A stretch of 64,000 nucleotides of DNA from Sinomonas sp. ASV486 (GTDB taxonomy: Bacteria; Actinomycetota; Actinomycetes; Actinomycetales; Micrococcaceae): assembly GCF_030908215.1 (NCBI RefSeq), contig NZ_JAVFJK010000001.1, forward strand, positions 248,001-312,000, written 5' to 3'. The position numbers and the translations under genes were made by a program. Positions 8,202 to 17,504 of the stretch are shown here, piece after piece. Each line of letters starts with the position of its first letter. Position 1 is the first letter of the stretch. The notes below the pieces were generated by a model that saw nothing but the letters and a program-made list of their open reading frames with translations, did not search any database and was not told the origin of the DNA.

Positions 8202-8220
8202 AGAAACGAAGGCAATAACT

Positions 8221-8664
8221 GTGCGTACGTACACACCGAAGCCCGGCGACGCCGACCGTCAGTGGCACGTCATTGACGCCACCGACGTCGTTCTGGGTCG
8301 CCTTGCCAGCCAGACCGCAACACTGCTGCGCGGGAAGCACAAGCCGACCTTTGCGTCCCACATGGACATGGGCGATTTCGTCATCATCATCAACGCGGAC
8401 AAGGTGGCCCTCACCGGCGCCAAGCTCCAGCAGAAGCGCGCCTACCGCCACTCGGGCTTCCCGGGCGGCCTGACCAGCGTCACCTACGCGGAGCTGCTCG
8501 AGAAGAACCCGGTCCGCGCCGTGGAGAAGGCCATCAAGGGCATGCTCCCGCACAACAAGCTGGCTGACCAGCAGATTTCCAAGCTCAAGGTCTACGCGGG
8601 CCCGAACCACCCGCACGCTGCCCAGCAGCCCAAGACCTTCGAGATCACCCAGGTCGCCCAGTAG
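8221..8664 (+). CDS. rplM: 50S ribosomal protein L13
   Basis: 147 aa. The whole length matches bacterial L13: [16 protein letters not shown] near the N-terminus, [19 protein letters not shown], the HSGFPGGL loop, and [19 protein letters not shown] start with GAAGG upstream. L13 is an early-assembly protein of the large subunit. It is cotranscribed with rpsI 38 bp downstream, as in most bacteria. Confidence 0.98.
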   Translation: MRTYTPKPGDADRQWHVIDATDVVLGRLASQTATLLRGKHKPTFASHMDMGDFVIIINADKVALTGAKLQQKRAYRHSGFPGGLTSVTYAELLEKNPVRAVEKAIKGMLPHNKLADQQISKLKVYAGPNHPHAAQQPKTFEITQVAQ

Positions 8665-8702
8665 TACTGGCCACTTCCAAAGAATTCATCAAGGAGAACA
8701 CT

Positions 8703-9209
8703 GTGGCTCAGAACGAAGAGCTTGCCCCGGCCGCCGAGGCTGAGGAGACCCCCACCACTTACACGTCCGAGAGCGCCCCGGCTGCCGCCGAGGAAGCCAA
8801 GCGCGAGCGCCCCGCCCTCACCGTTGCCGGTGCCGCCGTTGGTCGCCGCAAGGAGGCCGTGGCCCGTGTCCGCGTTGTCCCCGGCACCGGCCAGTGGACC
8901 ATCAACGGCCGCACGCTTGAGAACTACTTCCCGAACAAGCTGCACCAGCAGGAAGTGAACGACCCGTTCAAGCTCCTCGACCTTGAGGGCGCATACGACG
9001 TGATCGTTCGCATCCACGGCGGTGGCCCCTCGGGCCAGGCCGGTGCCGTGCGCCTCGGCGTCTCGCGCTCGCTCAACGAGATCGACCTCGAGAACAACCG
9101 TCCGGCACTCAAGAAGGCCGGCTTCCTCACTCGCGACGCCCGCGTCGTGGAGCGCAAGAAGGCCGGTCTCAAGAAGGCCCGCCGCGCACCGCAGTACTCG
9201 AAGCGCTGA
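8703..9209 (+). CDS. rpsI: 30S ribosomal protein S9
   Basis: 168 aa. The conserved S9 core starts near residue 45 ([51 protein letters not shown]) and ends in the basic tail RRAPQYSKR that contacts P-site tRNA. An Ala/Glu-rich N-terminal extension of about 40 residues is typical of actinobacterial S9. GTG start preceded by AAGGAG. Confidence 0.98.
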   Translation: MAQNEELAPAAEAEETPTTYTSESAPAAAEEAKRERPALTVAGAAVGRRKEAVARVRVVPGTGQWTINGRTLENYFPNKLHQQEVNDPFKLLDLEGAYDVIVRIHGGGPSGQAGAVRLGVSRSLNEIDLENNRPALKKAGFLTRDARVVERKKAGLKKARRAPQYSKR

Positions 9210-9225
9210 TTCCCAGCTGTTCACG

Positions 9226-9263
9226 CCGAAGGCCCGTTCCGCACCTGCGGGGCGGGCCTTCGG
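9226..9263 (+). terminator. rpsI terminator
   Basis: A perfect 11-bp stem (CCGAAGGCCCG with CGGGCCTTCGG) lies 17 bp after the rpsI stop, with no strong U-tract. It also lies just beyond the end of the convergent glycosyltransferase gene. Confidence 0.75.
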
Positions 9264-9282
9264 CCGTGGTCGGGTGTGTCCG

Positions 9283-11145
9283 TTACTGAAGTCGGAAGAG
9301 CCGGACGCCATCGATCTCGGTCGACGGGAACGTCGTCCTGATCCACTCGACCGTCTTCAAGGCTTCGGATGCGGGGTGGAGAAACGGATCGTCGTAAGCA
9401 GAGTCAACGAAATAGCAGACTCTTCCCGAGGAGGCCCAGCTCTGAAACTGGGACAAGGTTGGCCACGGATCACTTGCGGCGAATCCGCCGAGGGCCAAGA
9501 CCGGGTGATTGCTAGCGAGCTGTAGTTTGGCGGCGCTCTGAGAAGGTACGGTAGCCGCGGCCCAAGTACAGGTCTGAGGAGTTTCGCGGAGCATTAGGTT
9601 TACGCCTGCAGTTGGGTCCGACCCCATGGATATGTCGCGCGCCCACCGTGGGTCGCCCCGGCCCACGGCGGCCAAGAAGTGGCTGATGGTCTTGTCGCTG
9701 ACTGTCACCCCGCCGGAGAGGGGGTTTGAGCCCTGTTGGGGAGTGGCCGCGTTGACCACTGAGGTAGCCATGGGCCCTGCGAGGAGGGCGAATCCGCTGA
9801 GAAGCGACGCCACCCAGTTCACAGTGTTCCAAGGGGGCCTCACGAACGTGAGGAGACCCCCGACGAGCCCGATTCCCAAGACAAGCCAAGCAATCCACTG
9901 GGGCCACATGGCCACAGACAGCAGGATTGCCGAGCACGTCAGAGTGGCGGCGATAACGCCCAGCGCAGCCGCGATTCGAATAGGCCGCCGTGCATCCTGG
10001 GCCGCGAGTATGTGGACACCAGAACCGAGGACGAGTGCCATGGGTACGCCGATGCTTGCGGTGTAGTAGGTATGGATCTGGTCGCCCATGAAGCTCAACG
10101 TGATGTAGGCCGTAATGAACCAGACAGCACCCGCCATCGCAAGGAGCCTAGAGATTCGGCGACGAATTCGGGTCAGGCCCAGCGCGACGAGCACGACGGC
10201 TGCACAGGCCGCAGGCAGGAGCCAGCTAGCCTCCTGGGCGTAGTTGGCACTGAGTAGTCGGAAGAGCCCGGTGTCTGGACCGGCACTGCGGTACTGGGCT
10301 GGAATCAGAGAGGTGACCGGGTCGTCTTGGCTCACGATCCGCTGCATCCCGTTGTAGCCGAAGGTGAGCTCAATGGCGCTGTTCGTCGTCGACCCGCCCA
10401 TGTACGGGCGCTGATCTTTGGGAGTCAGCTCAACGATTGCGAACCAGCTCGCCGCCGTCACCACGAATGGCAGCGCGGCAGATGTGGCCAGCAGCAGCAT
10501 CTCGCGCGCCCGACCCCACGCGCCCGCAATCAGAACGGTTGCAAGAGCTGGAGCCACCAGCAGGGCCTGGAGCTGCTTGGTCAGGATGGCCAGGCCGAGG
10601 GCTACGCCTACGGCCACCGCCCACCTCGCCCGCCCCGTATCGACCGCCCTCAGGGCGCCAGCCAGCGCGAGAAGCAGCAGGAACATCATGAGCGGGTCAG
10701 GGTTGTTGTACCTGGACATGAGGACGACGATCGGCGTGGTCGCGAAGACTGCTGCCCCGACCAGCCCGGCTACGGGGGAGAGGTATCGGCGACCCATGAC
10801 GAAGACGAGCGCCGTCGTGGCCACTCCCAAGAGAGCCTGCGGGAGCAGGAGGCCCCAGCTGTTCAGCCCGAACACGCGGACCGAGAGCCCGATGAGCCAC
10901 AGGCTCAACGGCGGTTTGTCGACCGAGATGGCATTGCCCCAGTCACTGGAACCGAAGAAGAACGAAACGGGGTCATGCAGCCCGGCCTGCACTGCGGCCG
11001 AGTAGTAGGCGTTTGCCCAGCCATTCGCCGGGAGATTCCAGATGTTCAGGAACGCGCTTGCGGCCAGGATGATCGCGAGCCCGGCCCGCTCGAGCGATCC
11101 GAACCGGCGGTCCGAATGCACCGCGGATTCAGCGAGAGCCGCCAT
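9283..11145 (-). CDS. GT39-family membrane glycosyltransferase (ArnT/PMT-like)
   Basis: A 620-aa polytopic membrane protein of the PMT/ArnT superfamily that uses polyprenyl-phosphate sugar donors on the outer face of the membrane. N-terminal features are NLPANGWANAYYSAAVQAG, the DKPPLSLWLIG motif of this family and SRYNNPDPLMMFLLL, followed by about ten further hydrophobic segments and a C-terminal soluble domain of about 150 residues. Its ATG directly follows the stop of the GT2/GtrA gene, so the pair probably works together: the GT2 partner makes the lipid-linked sugar and this protein transfers it. The acceptor is unknown. Confidence 0.82.
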   Translation of the reverse strand: MAALAESAVHSDRRFGSLERAGLAIILAASAFLNIWNLPANGWANAYYSAAVQAGLHDPVSFFFGSSDWGNAISVDKPPLSLWLIGLSVRVFGLNSWGLLLPQALLGVATTALVFVMGRRYLSPVAGLVGAAVFATTPIVVLMSRYNNPDPLMMFLLLLALAGALRAVDTGRARWAVAVGVALGLAILTKQLQALLVAPALATVLIAGAWGRAREMLLLATSAALPFVVTAASWFAIVELTPKDQRPYMGGSTTNSAIELTFGYNGMQRIVSQDDPVTSLIPAQYRSAGPDTGLFRLLSANYAQEASWLLPAACAAVVLVALGLTRIRRRISRLLAMAGAVWFITAYITLSFMGDQIHTYYTASIGVPMALVLGSGVHILAAQDARRPIRIAAALGVIAATLTCSAILLSVAMWPQWIAWLVLGIGLVGGLLTFVRPPWNTVNWVASLLSGFALLAGPMATSVVNAATPQQGSNPLSGGVTVSDKTISHFLAAVGRGDPRWARDISMGSDPTAGVNLMLRETPQTCTWAAATVPSQSAAKLQLASNHPVLALGGFAASDPWPTLSQFQSWASSGRVCYFVDSAYDDPFLHPASEALKTVEWIRTTFPSTEIDGVRLFRLQ

Positions 11146-12387
11146 TCAGGCTGCATCCATCGCCCGCGCGGAGGCGGTGTCGGCGCGGACCCGGCCACCC
11201 GCCGTCGTGCGCCTTCGGAAGACCCACGCCTTGAGCAGCGCGAAGCGCATGACGGTGGCCACGACGTTGGCGGCCGTGAGGGTCACCAGTTCGGCAGTCG
11301 CGCCGGGATCCGTATTCAGGGCGTGAAGCACCACGAGAGACGAGGACGTAAGGCCCCACGCGAGCCCGAAGACGATGAGGCCCTGGAACTGCTGGACGCC
11401 ATAGTGCGCAGGGCCGCTGATGCCGAAGGTAAAGCGCCGGTTCGCGGCAGTGTTCAGCACGGCGGTAATAAGCAGCGCCGAGAAGTTGGCCGGCTGGGCT
11501 CCCATGAGCGGCTGAAGCATGAGGTAGAGGACGGCGTAGGCGATCGTAGAGGCGACCCCCACCGCGCCGAAGCGCAGGACTTGGCCGAAGAATGACGGCG
11601 GCCGTACGGGGAGCAAGGGGCGACGGCCCAGCTCGGCGTAGATGGCGGCGAGGGGGATCCGGCCCAGGGCGAGGGATTTCGCAACACGGACGATCCCGCG
11701 CATGTCGTCCATGGCTGTCTGGGCAATGTCCACCGTGCTCGTGGGGTCGTCGGTCCAGTCGACCGGGATCTCGTGGATGCGAAGACCTGCCCGCTCGGCC
11801 AGGACCAGCAGCTCGGTGTCGAAGAACCACGCGTTGTCCTCGACGTGCGGGAGCAGGGTGCGCGCCACGTCCGCTCGAAGTGCCTTGAACCCGCACTGGG
11901 CGTCCGAGAACCTCACACCGAGGGTGCCCTTGAGCATGACGTTGTACGTCCGCGAGATGATCTCCCGCTTGGGCCCGCGCACCACACGTGCGGTGCGGCC
12001 CAGCCGGGTGCCGATTGACATATCCGAATGCCCGGACAGCAGTGGGGCGATGAGCGGCGGGAGCGCTGCGAGGTCGGTGGAGAGATCGACGTCCAGATAG
12101 GCGACGACCTTCGCCGTGGACTCCATCCACGCCTGCCTGAGCGCGAAGCCACGGCCCTTCGTCTCGAGGCGCAGGTAACGGACCCCTTCGAGCTGGGCGG
12201 CGAGCGATTCGCCGATGGCGCGGGTGCCGTCAGTGCTCGCGTTGTCCGCGATGGTGACGACCCACGGAATCTGGAACGCCTCTTCGAGGTAGGCGACGAG
12301 CGACGTGACAGAGCCAGCCAGCGCATCCTCTTCGTTGTGCACCGGCACGACAATGTCGATGGCCGGCCCCCCATGGACCTCAGTCAT
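11146..12387 (-). CDS. bifunctional GT2 glycosyltransferase / GtrA-like membrane protein
   Basis: 413 aa. Residues 1-240 are a dolichol-phosphate-sugar-synthase-like GT2 domain (DIVVPVHNEEDALAGS, DNASTDGT, AYLDVDLSTDLAALP). Residues 275-400 form a GtrA-like four-helix domain (GQVLRFGAVGVASTIAYAVL). Such fusions make a polyprenyl-phosphate sugar and may help flip it. The start is ATG at 12385-12387 (MTEVHGG); about 70 residues of open frame upstream do not look coding. A TAGCTT -10 box 7 nt upstream of this ATG supports the start and suggests a leaderless mRNA. The downstream GT39 gene begins right after its stop codon. Confidence 0.85.
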   Translation of the reverse strand: MTEVHGGPAIDIVVPVHNEEDALAGSVTSLVAYLEEAFQIPWVVTIADNASTDGTRAIGESLAAQLEGVRYLRLETKGRGFALRQAWMESTAKVVAYLDVDLSTDLAALPPLIAPLLSGHSDMSIGTRLGRTARVVRGPKREIISRTYNVMLKGTLGVRFSDAQCGFKALRADVARTLLPHVEDNAWFFDTELLVLAERAGLRIHEIPVDWTDDPTSTVDIAQTAMDDMRGIVRVAKSLALGRIPLAAIYAELGRRPLLPVRPPSFFGQVLRFGAVGVASTIAYAVLYLMLQPLMGAQPANFSALLITAVLNTAANRRFTFGISGPAHYGVQQFQGLIVFGLAWGLTSSSLVVLHALNTDPGATAELVTLTAANVVATVMRFALLKAWVFRRRTTAGGRVRADTASARAMDAA

Positions 12388-12394
12388 GCGTTCA

Positions 12395-12400
12395 AAGCTA
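12395..12400 (-). promoter_or_regulatory. -10 box, leaderless start of the GT2/GtrA gene
   Basis: TAGCTT ends 7 nt before the ATG at 12387. The remaining 258 bp up to the divergent coiled-coil gene show no gene. Confidence 0.45.
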
Positions 12401-12658
12401 CTGGGCGGGTACGGGTGCGGACCAGTTGGTGCGGAGAATCGAGTACACGATGGCGCGGCCAAGTAGTGCCTCGGCGACTCTCGTTGGATATGGACCCGGT
12501 GCGGCGAGTGCTCGTGTGCTGAATGTTCGTTGCTGCAAGAAACGAGTACTCGGGACGCCGAATAAGTGGTGCGACGCTCCCAATTGTGCGTTAGCGTCAC
12601 GGGATCGCCTGGTCTCAGGAGACATCACTCGCGCACTTCACTAACGATGGGGGACATC

Positions 12659-15028
12659 GTGCGTCATCTCGCCACTCCTGCTTCACCCGCGCCCACCTTC
12701 CGGTTCCGGGCCCTTGCCGCTGCCGTGCTCGTGCCGGGCATCGCCTCGACCCTCATGGCTGGAGGCATCACGACCGCCCAGGCAGCGCCTCCCGCCAGCA
12801 CGCAAGGCATCTGCAACGGTGTCGCGAACCAGCTGGCCCATCGCGGCACCATCCAGGAGAACCTTCTTAGGGCGGCCACGAAGCGCAATGCTGACGCCAT
12901 CGCTGCCCTCGCCGCGCAGAAGGTGACGCTCCAAACCCAAGCGGATGCGCTGAACTCGGAGATCGCCGGGCTGAATGCAGCGATCAAGCAGGCCGACGAC
13001 GAGCTCGCAACGCTCGGCAGCCAGCTCGCGACCGCGTACGCCAACCTCGACTCGCTGACCTCGCAGCAGACCGCCACCCAGGGGCAGATCGACGCCGCCA
13101 ACTCGGCCCTCGCCGCATTGCAGGCCCAGCAGGCCGACCTGACCGCCAAGCTCGCACCCCTGCAGGAGCAGCTCGCCGCGGCGCAGGCGGCCAGCGCCGA
13201 CCTTCGTGGCCAGGCAAGTAGCACCGAGTCCGCGCTTGACGCCAAGAACGCCGAGATCGCCACCGCGAACGCCGAGCTTGCCACTCTTCAGAAGACGGCC
13301 GACGACGCCCAATCGACCCTCGCCACCAAGCAGGCGGAGATCGCCACGGCCGCAGGTGAGCTCACGACCCTGCAGGCGGCCGAGCAGACCGCGGCTGGCA
13401 ACGTCACGGCCGCACAGACGGCTGCGGACGCCGCACAGGCCGAGCTGGACCGCCTCCAAGGCGTCGCCACAACGGCCCAGGCCACGCTCGACGCGCAGGT
13501 CCAGGCGGTGGCAGACGCCAAGGCGGACCTGGCCGCGAAGCAGAAGGCTGCAGCCGACACTTCCGCGGCAGTCGATGCCAAGAAGGCCCAGATCGCCCAC
13601 GCCCAGACTGACCTCGCCGCGCTCCAGGCCGCCGCCCAGCAGACTGCGGACGCGCTCGCTGCCAAGAAGACCCAGATCGCCCAGACCCAGACCGATTTGG
13701 CTGCGCTGCAGAGCGCCGCGCAGAAGGCCGCCGATGCCGTCGCCGCCAACACCAAGGCCATCGCCGCGGCGCAGGCGCAGGTCGACGCTCTGCAGGCGCA
13801 GCTCACCGCCGCCCAGCAAGCGGTCACCGCTAAGCAGGCCGATCTCGTGACCACGCAGAACACGCTAGCCTCCCTGCATCAGCAGAAGACCCAGCTGCAG
13901 AACGACATCGCCGCCCAGCAGGCGATTATTGACTCCTACCCGACGAGCTCACAGGCCAAGAAGAAGCTGGCTGCGCAGACCCAGCTCGCTACTGACCAGA
14001 CGCAGCTGACTCAGGTGAACAACCAGATCACCACCACGAACGGCCAGATCGCCGCGCTCCAGGGCGACCTCACGGCCCTCCAGGCCAACGTGACCTCGCT
14101 CAACGCCCAGCTGCTCGCCGCGCAGCAGAGTAGCAGCGCGCTGCAGCAGCAGGCTGCACCCCTCCAAGCGGCCCTCGCGAGCGCCAATGACGCCGTGACG
14201 ACCAAGCAGGCCGACCTCTCTGCTCTTCAGGGGCAACTGCCCGGGCTCCAGGCCACAGTGGACGCGGCCAACACCGCCGTGGGTTCGAAGCAGGCCGAGC
14301 TCGCGGGCCTCCAGACCGATCTGGGCACGCTCCAGACCGCGGCCGCGAATGCCCAGGCCGCTGTGGACGCACAAGCAGCGATTGTCGCGAACCTGAACGA
14401 CGCCCTACCGGCCCTATCCGCAAACCGCGACCAGGCGATCGCAGACCTGCAAGCACAGCAGGAGAAGCTGGCCCAGCTTCAGGACGCGCTGACCTCAGCC
14501 AAGGACGCGCTGAGCACCGCCCAGCAGGCCGTCACTGACAAGCAGGCTGAGATCAAGGGCCTCCAGGACCAGCTGCCGGGCCTCCAGTCCGCAGTGGACC
14601 AGGCCACGGCTGCAGTGACCTCGATGCAGAACGACCTGGCCGCGTTGAACGTGGCCAGTGATGCCCTCGTGACGCACCTCAAGGACCTGAACGGGCAGAT
14701 CGCCGCCGCGGAGCAGAGTATCCTCGGCCTGCAGAATCAGGTCGCCCCGCTCATCTCGAAGCTGGACGGGCTAAACCAGCAGATCTCCAACACCGAGAAG
14801 CAGCTCGCCACCCTTCAGCAGCAGTCCATCAGTCTGGATACGCAGGTCACCGCAGCCGCGGCAACCCTGCGGGACATCCAGGCTCAGAAGGGCAATAAGC
14901 AGAGGGAGATTGCCACGCAGAAGGACGTGGTGGCGGGCCTCCAGGCCCAGCTCGCCTCCGTCCAGGCCCAGATCAGTGCGATCGACGGGACAATCGCCAA
15001 CGGCGGCTGCCTCGTGTCGGGAGCGTAG
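12659..15028 (+). CDS. secreted long coiled-coil protein, unknown function
   Basis: About 789 aa. A signal peptide (FRFRALAAAVLVPGIAS...TAQAA) is followed by about 740 residues of almost pure Ala/Gln/Leu/Asp heptad-like sequence (LAALQAAAQQTADALAAKK and many variants), predicting an extended coiled coil. Near-repeats are visible, for example KQADLSALQGQLPGLQATV and KQAEIKGLQDQLPGLQSAV. The mature protein contains only two cysteines, one in QGICNG at the N-terminus and one in GGCLVSG at the extreme C-terminus, and no tryptophan. No sortase motif, lipobox or membrane anchor is seen. The start is GTG at 12659, 4-5 nt after GGGGGA; an in-frame ATG at 12647 lacks a ribosome site. The family is not recognised. 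Confidence 0.8.
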   Translation: MRHLATPASPAPTFRFRALAAAVLVPGIASTLMAGGITTAQAAPPASTQGICNGVANQLAHRGTIQENLLRAATKRNADAIAALAAQKVTLQTQADALNSEIAGLNAAIKQADDELATLGSQLATAYANLDSLTSQQTATQGQIDAANSALAALQAQQADLTAKLAPLQEQLAAAQAASADLRGQASSTESALDAKNAEIATANAELATLQKTADDAQSTLATKQAEIATAAGELTTLQAAEQTAAGNVTAAQTAADAAQAELDRLQGVATTAQATLDAQVQAVADAKADLAAKQKAAADTSAAVDAKKAQIAHAQTDLAALQAAAQQTADALAAKKTQIAQTQTDLAALQSAAQKAADAVAANTKAIAAAQAQVDALQAQLTAAQQAVTAKQADLVTTQNTLASLHQQKTQLQNDIAAQQAIIDSYPTSSQAKKKLAAQTQLATDQTQLTQVNNQITTTNGQIAALQGDLTALQANVTSLNAQLLAAQQSSSALQQQAAPLQAALASANDAVTTKQADLSALQGQLPGLQATVDAANTAVGSKQAELAGLQTDLGTLQTAAANAQAAVDAQAAIVANLNDALPALSANRDQAIADLQAQQEKLAQLQDALTSAKDALSTAQQAVTDKQAEIKGLQDQLPGLQSAVDQATAAVTSMQNDLAALNVASDALVTHLKDLNGQIAAAEQSILGLQNQVAPLISKLDGLNQQISNTEKQLATLQQQSISLDTQVTAAAATLRDIQAQKGNKQREIATQKDVVAGLQAQLASVQAQISAIDGTIANGGCLVSGA

Positions 15029-15043
15029 CTCCGTCCTCAGGCT

Positions 15044-15104
15044 CACGACGGCGACCCGTCGCCCGGGGTGCCCCACGGCACCCGGGCGGGCGGGCGCCGT
15101 CGTG
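15044..15104 (+). terminator. long hairpin after the coiled-coil gene
   Basis: A nested stem: CACGACGGCG pairs with CGCCGTCGTG and inside it GCCCGGGGTGCC pairs with GGCACCCGGGC. It starts 16 bp past the stop. Confidence 0.7.
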
Positions 15105-15116
15105 CGTCCGCGGCGT

Positions 15117-15122
15117 TACCCT
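15117..15122 (+). promoter_or_regulatory. -10 box, leaderless start of ppk2
   Basis: TACCCT ends 6 nt before the ATG at 15129. No Shine-Dalgarno sequence is present between them. Confidence 0.45.
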
Positions 15123-15128
15123 GAATCC

Positions 15129-16064
15129 ATGGTTCCCGAGGATCCACGCCTTTCCGTGACCGAAGACTACGCGGCCGAACTCGACGAGCTGCGCGAGATC
15201 GGCAAGGTCGACCACAGGGTCAGGCCCAGCGCCGACCCCGACGCGTGGCGGCACGGCTATCCCTACGAGCAGAAGCTCACCCGGCCCGCCTACGAGCGCC
15301 AGAAGCGTGCCCTCCAGATCGAACTCCTCAAGCTCCAGCTGTGGGTCAAGGACACCGGCCAGAAGGTCCTCATCCTCTTCGAGGGTCGCGACGCTGCTGG
15401 AAAGGGCGGCGCCATCAAGCGGTTCAACGAGCACCTGAACCCCCGCGGCGCTCGGATTGTGGCCCTCGAGAAGCCCACCGACGCCGAACGCACCCAGTGG
15501 TACTTCCAGCGCTACGTGTCCCATCTGCCCAGCGGCGGGGAGATCGTGATGATGGACCGCTCCTGGTACAACCGGGCCGGCGTCGAGCGGGTGATGGGGT
15601 ACTGCACCGCAGCCGAGTACCACGAGTTCATGCGCGAGGCGCCGGAGTTCGAGCGCATGCTCGTCAACTCCGGGATCCACCTGCACAAGCTGTGGTTCTC
15701 GGTGGGCCGCGAGGAGCAGCTCAACCGCTTCGCCTCCCGCGAGACGGACCCTGTGAAACAGTGGAAGCTCTCACCCACGGACATGGCGAGCCTGGACAAG
15801 TGGGACGCCTACACCGCCGCCAAAGAGGCCATGTTCTTCTACACGGACACCGGGGACTCCCCGTGGACCGTCATCAAGAGCAACGACAAGAAGCGCGCCC
15901 GCCTCGAGGCCATGCGGTACATCCTCAACGTCACCCCGTACGACCGCAAGGACACCAAGGTGGCGCACGCCCCGGATTCGCTGATCGTCGGCACCGCCGC
16001 CGAGGTCCTCGAGGAAGGCGAGACGTACACCGCACAGTTCCCCGTGCTGCGGGCGGGGGCATAG
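15129..16064 (+). CDS. ppk2: polyphosphate kinase 2
   Basis: 311 aa. PPK2 transfers phosphate between polyphosphate and nucleotides, usually making GTP/ATP from NDP and polyP. The Walker A is FEGRDAAGKGGAIKRF and the Walker B region is MMDRSWYNRAGVERV; KLWFSVGREEQLNRF and DKWDAYTAAKEAMFFYTD are also typical of single-domain (class I-like) PPK2. The start is the ATG at 15129, matching family length; the open frame extending upstream crosses the terminator of the previous gene. Its -10 box position suggests a leaderless transcript. Confidence 0.93.
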   Translation: MVPEDPRLSVTEDYAAELDELREIGKVDHRVRPSADPDAWRHGYPYEQKLTRPAYERQKRALQIELLKLQLWVKDTGQKVLILFEGRDAAGKGGAIKRFNEHLNPRGARIVALEKPTDAERTQWYFQRYVSHLPSGGEIVMMDRSWYNRAGVERVMGYCTAAEYHEFMREAPEFERMLVNSGIHLHKLWFSVGREEQLNRFASRETDPVKQWKLSPTDMASLDKWDAYTAAKEAMFFYTDTGDSPWTVIKSNDKKRARLEAMRYILNVTPYDRKDTKVAHAPDSLIVGTAAEVLEEGETYTAQFPVLRAGA

Positions 16065-16100
16065 CCTTCCTGCGACAAGGAGGCCCCTCCATCGGGCCAG

Positions 16101-16106
16101 TAGACT
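16101..16106 (+). promoter_or_regulatory. -10 box, leaderless start of glmM
   Basis: TAGACT ends 6 nt before the GTG start codon. Confidence 0.5.
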
Positions 16107-16112
16107 GACCCG

Positions 16113-17468
16113 GTGACTAGGCTCTTCGGTACCGACGGCGTGCGTGGGCTGGCCAATGGCCTCCTCGACGCCCAGCTCGCCCTCAAGATCTCCCAGGCGG
16201 CGGCTGTCGTCCTCGGCCACCGGCAGGTTGCAGACGGCGCGCGGCCGCGCGCCGTCGTGGCCCGCGACCCCCGGGCCTCGGGCGAGTTCATCAGCGCCGC
16301 CGTTGAGGCCGGCCTCGCGAGCGCGGGCGTGGACGTGTACGACGCCGGCGTCCTTCCGACCCCTGCCGCCGCCTACCTCGTGGCGGACCTCGGCGCTGAT
16401 TTTGGCGTCATGATCTCTGCCTCGCACAACCCGGCGCCGGACAACGGGATCAAGTTCTTCGCGCGCGGGGGGCACAAGCTCCCCGACGAGGTCGAGGACC
16501 AGATCGAGGCGCTCCTGATCGAGGAGCCGCACCGCCCCACGGGCGCCGGCGTGGGCCGCATCCAGCGGTTCGCCGATGCCGAGGACCGCTACATCGTCCA
16601 CCTCCTCACCACCCTTCCGCACCGACTCGACGGGCTCACCGTGGTCCTCGACTGCGCCAACGGCGCCGCCTCGGGCTGCTCGCCGCAGGTGTTCAAGGAT
16701 GCTGGCGCGAACGTGATCGTGATCGGCGCCGAGCCGGACGGGCTCAATATCAACGACGGCGTGGGCTCCACCCACCTCGGCCCGCTGCAGGCGGCAGTGC
16801 TGGAGCACGGCGCGGACCTGGGCATCGCGCACGACGGCGACGCCGACCGCTGCCTCGCCGTGGACCACGAGGGCACCATCGTGGACGGCGACCAGATCAT
16901 GGCCGTCCTGGGCCTGGCCCTCAAGGAGGCCGGCAAGCTGCGCGACAACGTGCTCGTGGCCACCGTGATGAGCAATCTGGGCCTCAAGCTCATGCTCCGC
17001 GACGCTGGCATCGCCGTCCGCGAGACCGCCGTGGGCGACCGCTACGTGCTCGAGGAGATGCGCGCCGGGGACTACTCCCTCGGCGGTGAGCAGTCCGGCC
17101 ACGTCATCTTCTCCGACTACGCGACTACCGGCGACGGAGTCCTCACCGGCCTCCAGCTCGCCGCCCAGGTGGCCCGCACGGGCAAGCCGCTCAGGGACCT
17201 CGCCTCAGTCATGACCCGTCTCCCGCAGGTGCTCATCAACGTCAAGGGCGTGGACAAGGCGCGCGTCTCCGCGGACGACGGCGTGGCGGCGGCTGTAGCT
17301 TCCGCCGAGGCAGAGCTGGGGGAGACCGGGCGGGTGCTCCTGCGCCCCTCCGGCACCGAGCCCGTGGTCCGCGTGATGGTGGAGGCCGCCGACGAGGGCA
17401 CCGCCCAGGCCATCGCCGAGCGACTCGCGCGCGTGGTGCAAAGCCAACTCGCGCTCGAGACGGCCTGA
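16113..17468 (+). CDS. glmM: phosphoglucosamine mutase
   Basis: 451 aa. Interconverts glucosamine-6-phosphate and glucosamine-1-phosphate on the route to UDP-GlcNAc and peptidoglycan. The N-terminus is [13 protein letters not shown]. The phosphoserine loop is [14 protein letters not shown] (Ser near residue 104), the metal site is [14 protein letters not shown], the sugar-binding loop is [10 protein letters not shown], and the phosphate loop is [15 protein letters not shown]. The product of GlmS (21641-23545) is its substrate, so both enzymes of the UDP-GlcNAc branch lie 4 kb apart. GTG start, GT4-like spacing to its -10 box. Confidence 0.97.
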   Translation: MTRLFGTDGVRGLANGLLDAQLALKISQAAAVVLGHRQVADGARPRAVVARDPRASGEFISAAVEAGLASAGVDVYDAGVLPTPAAAYLVADLGADFGVMISASHNPAPDNGIKFFARGGHKLPDEVEDQIEALLIEEPHRPTGAGVGRIQRFADAEDRYIVHLLTTLPHRLDGLTVVLDCANGAASGCSPQVFKDAGANVIVIGAEPDGLNINDGVGSTHLGPLQAAVLEHGADLGIAHDGDADRCLAVDHEGTIVDGDQIMAVLGLALKEAGKLRDNVLVATVMSNLGLKLMLRDAGIAVRETAVGDRYVLEEMRAGDYSLGGEQSGHVIFSDYATTGDGVLTGLQLAAQVARTGKPLRDLASVMTRLPQVLINVKGVDKARVSADDGVAAAVASAEAELGETGRVLLRPSGTEPVVRVMVEAADEGTAQAIAERLARVVQSQLALETA

Positions 17469-17492
17469 GTCCAAGCACCTTGGGCGGGACGG

Positions 17493-17498
17493 TACGCT
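17493..17498 (+). promoter_or_regulatory. -10 box, leaderless start of the methyltransferase gene
   Basis: TACGCT ends 6 nt before the ATG at 17505. Confidence 0.45.
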
Positions 17499-17504
17499 CG
17501 GCTC

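Noticed and set aside
12534-12556. GAAACGAGTACTCGGG resembling half of the 7848 element
   Set aside because: Only a short shared core (CGAGTAC); spacing and symmetry differ.
15771-17102. 443-aa open frame antisense to glmM
   Set aside because: Composition is Gly/Val/His-rich as expected from the complement of GC-rich coding DNA; no motif.
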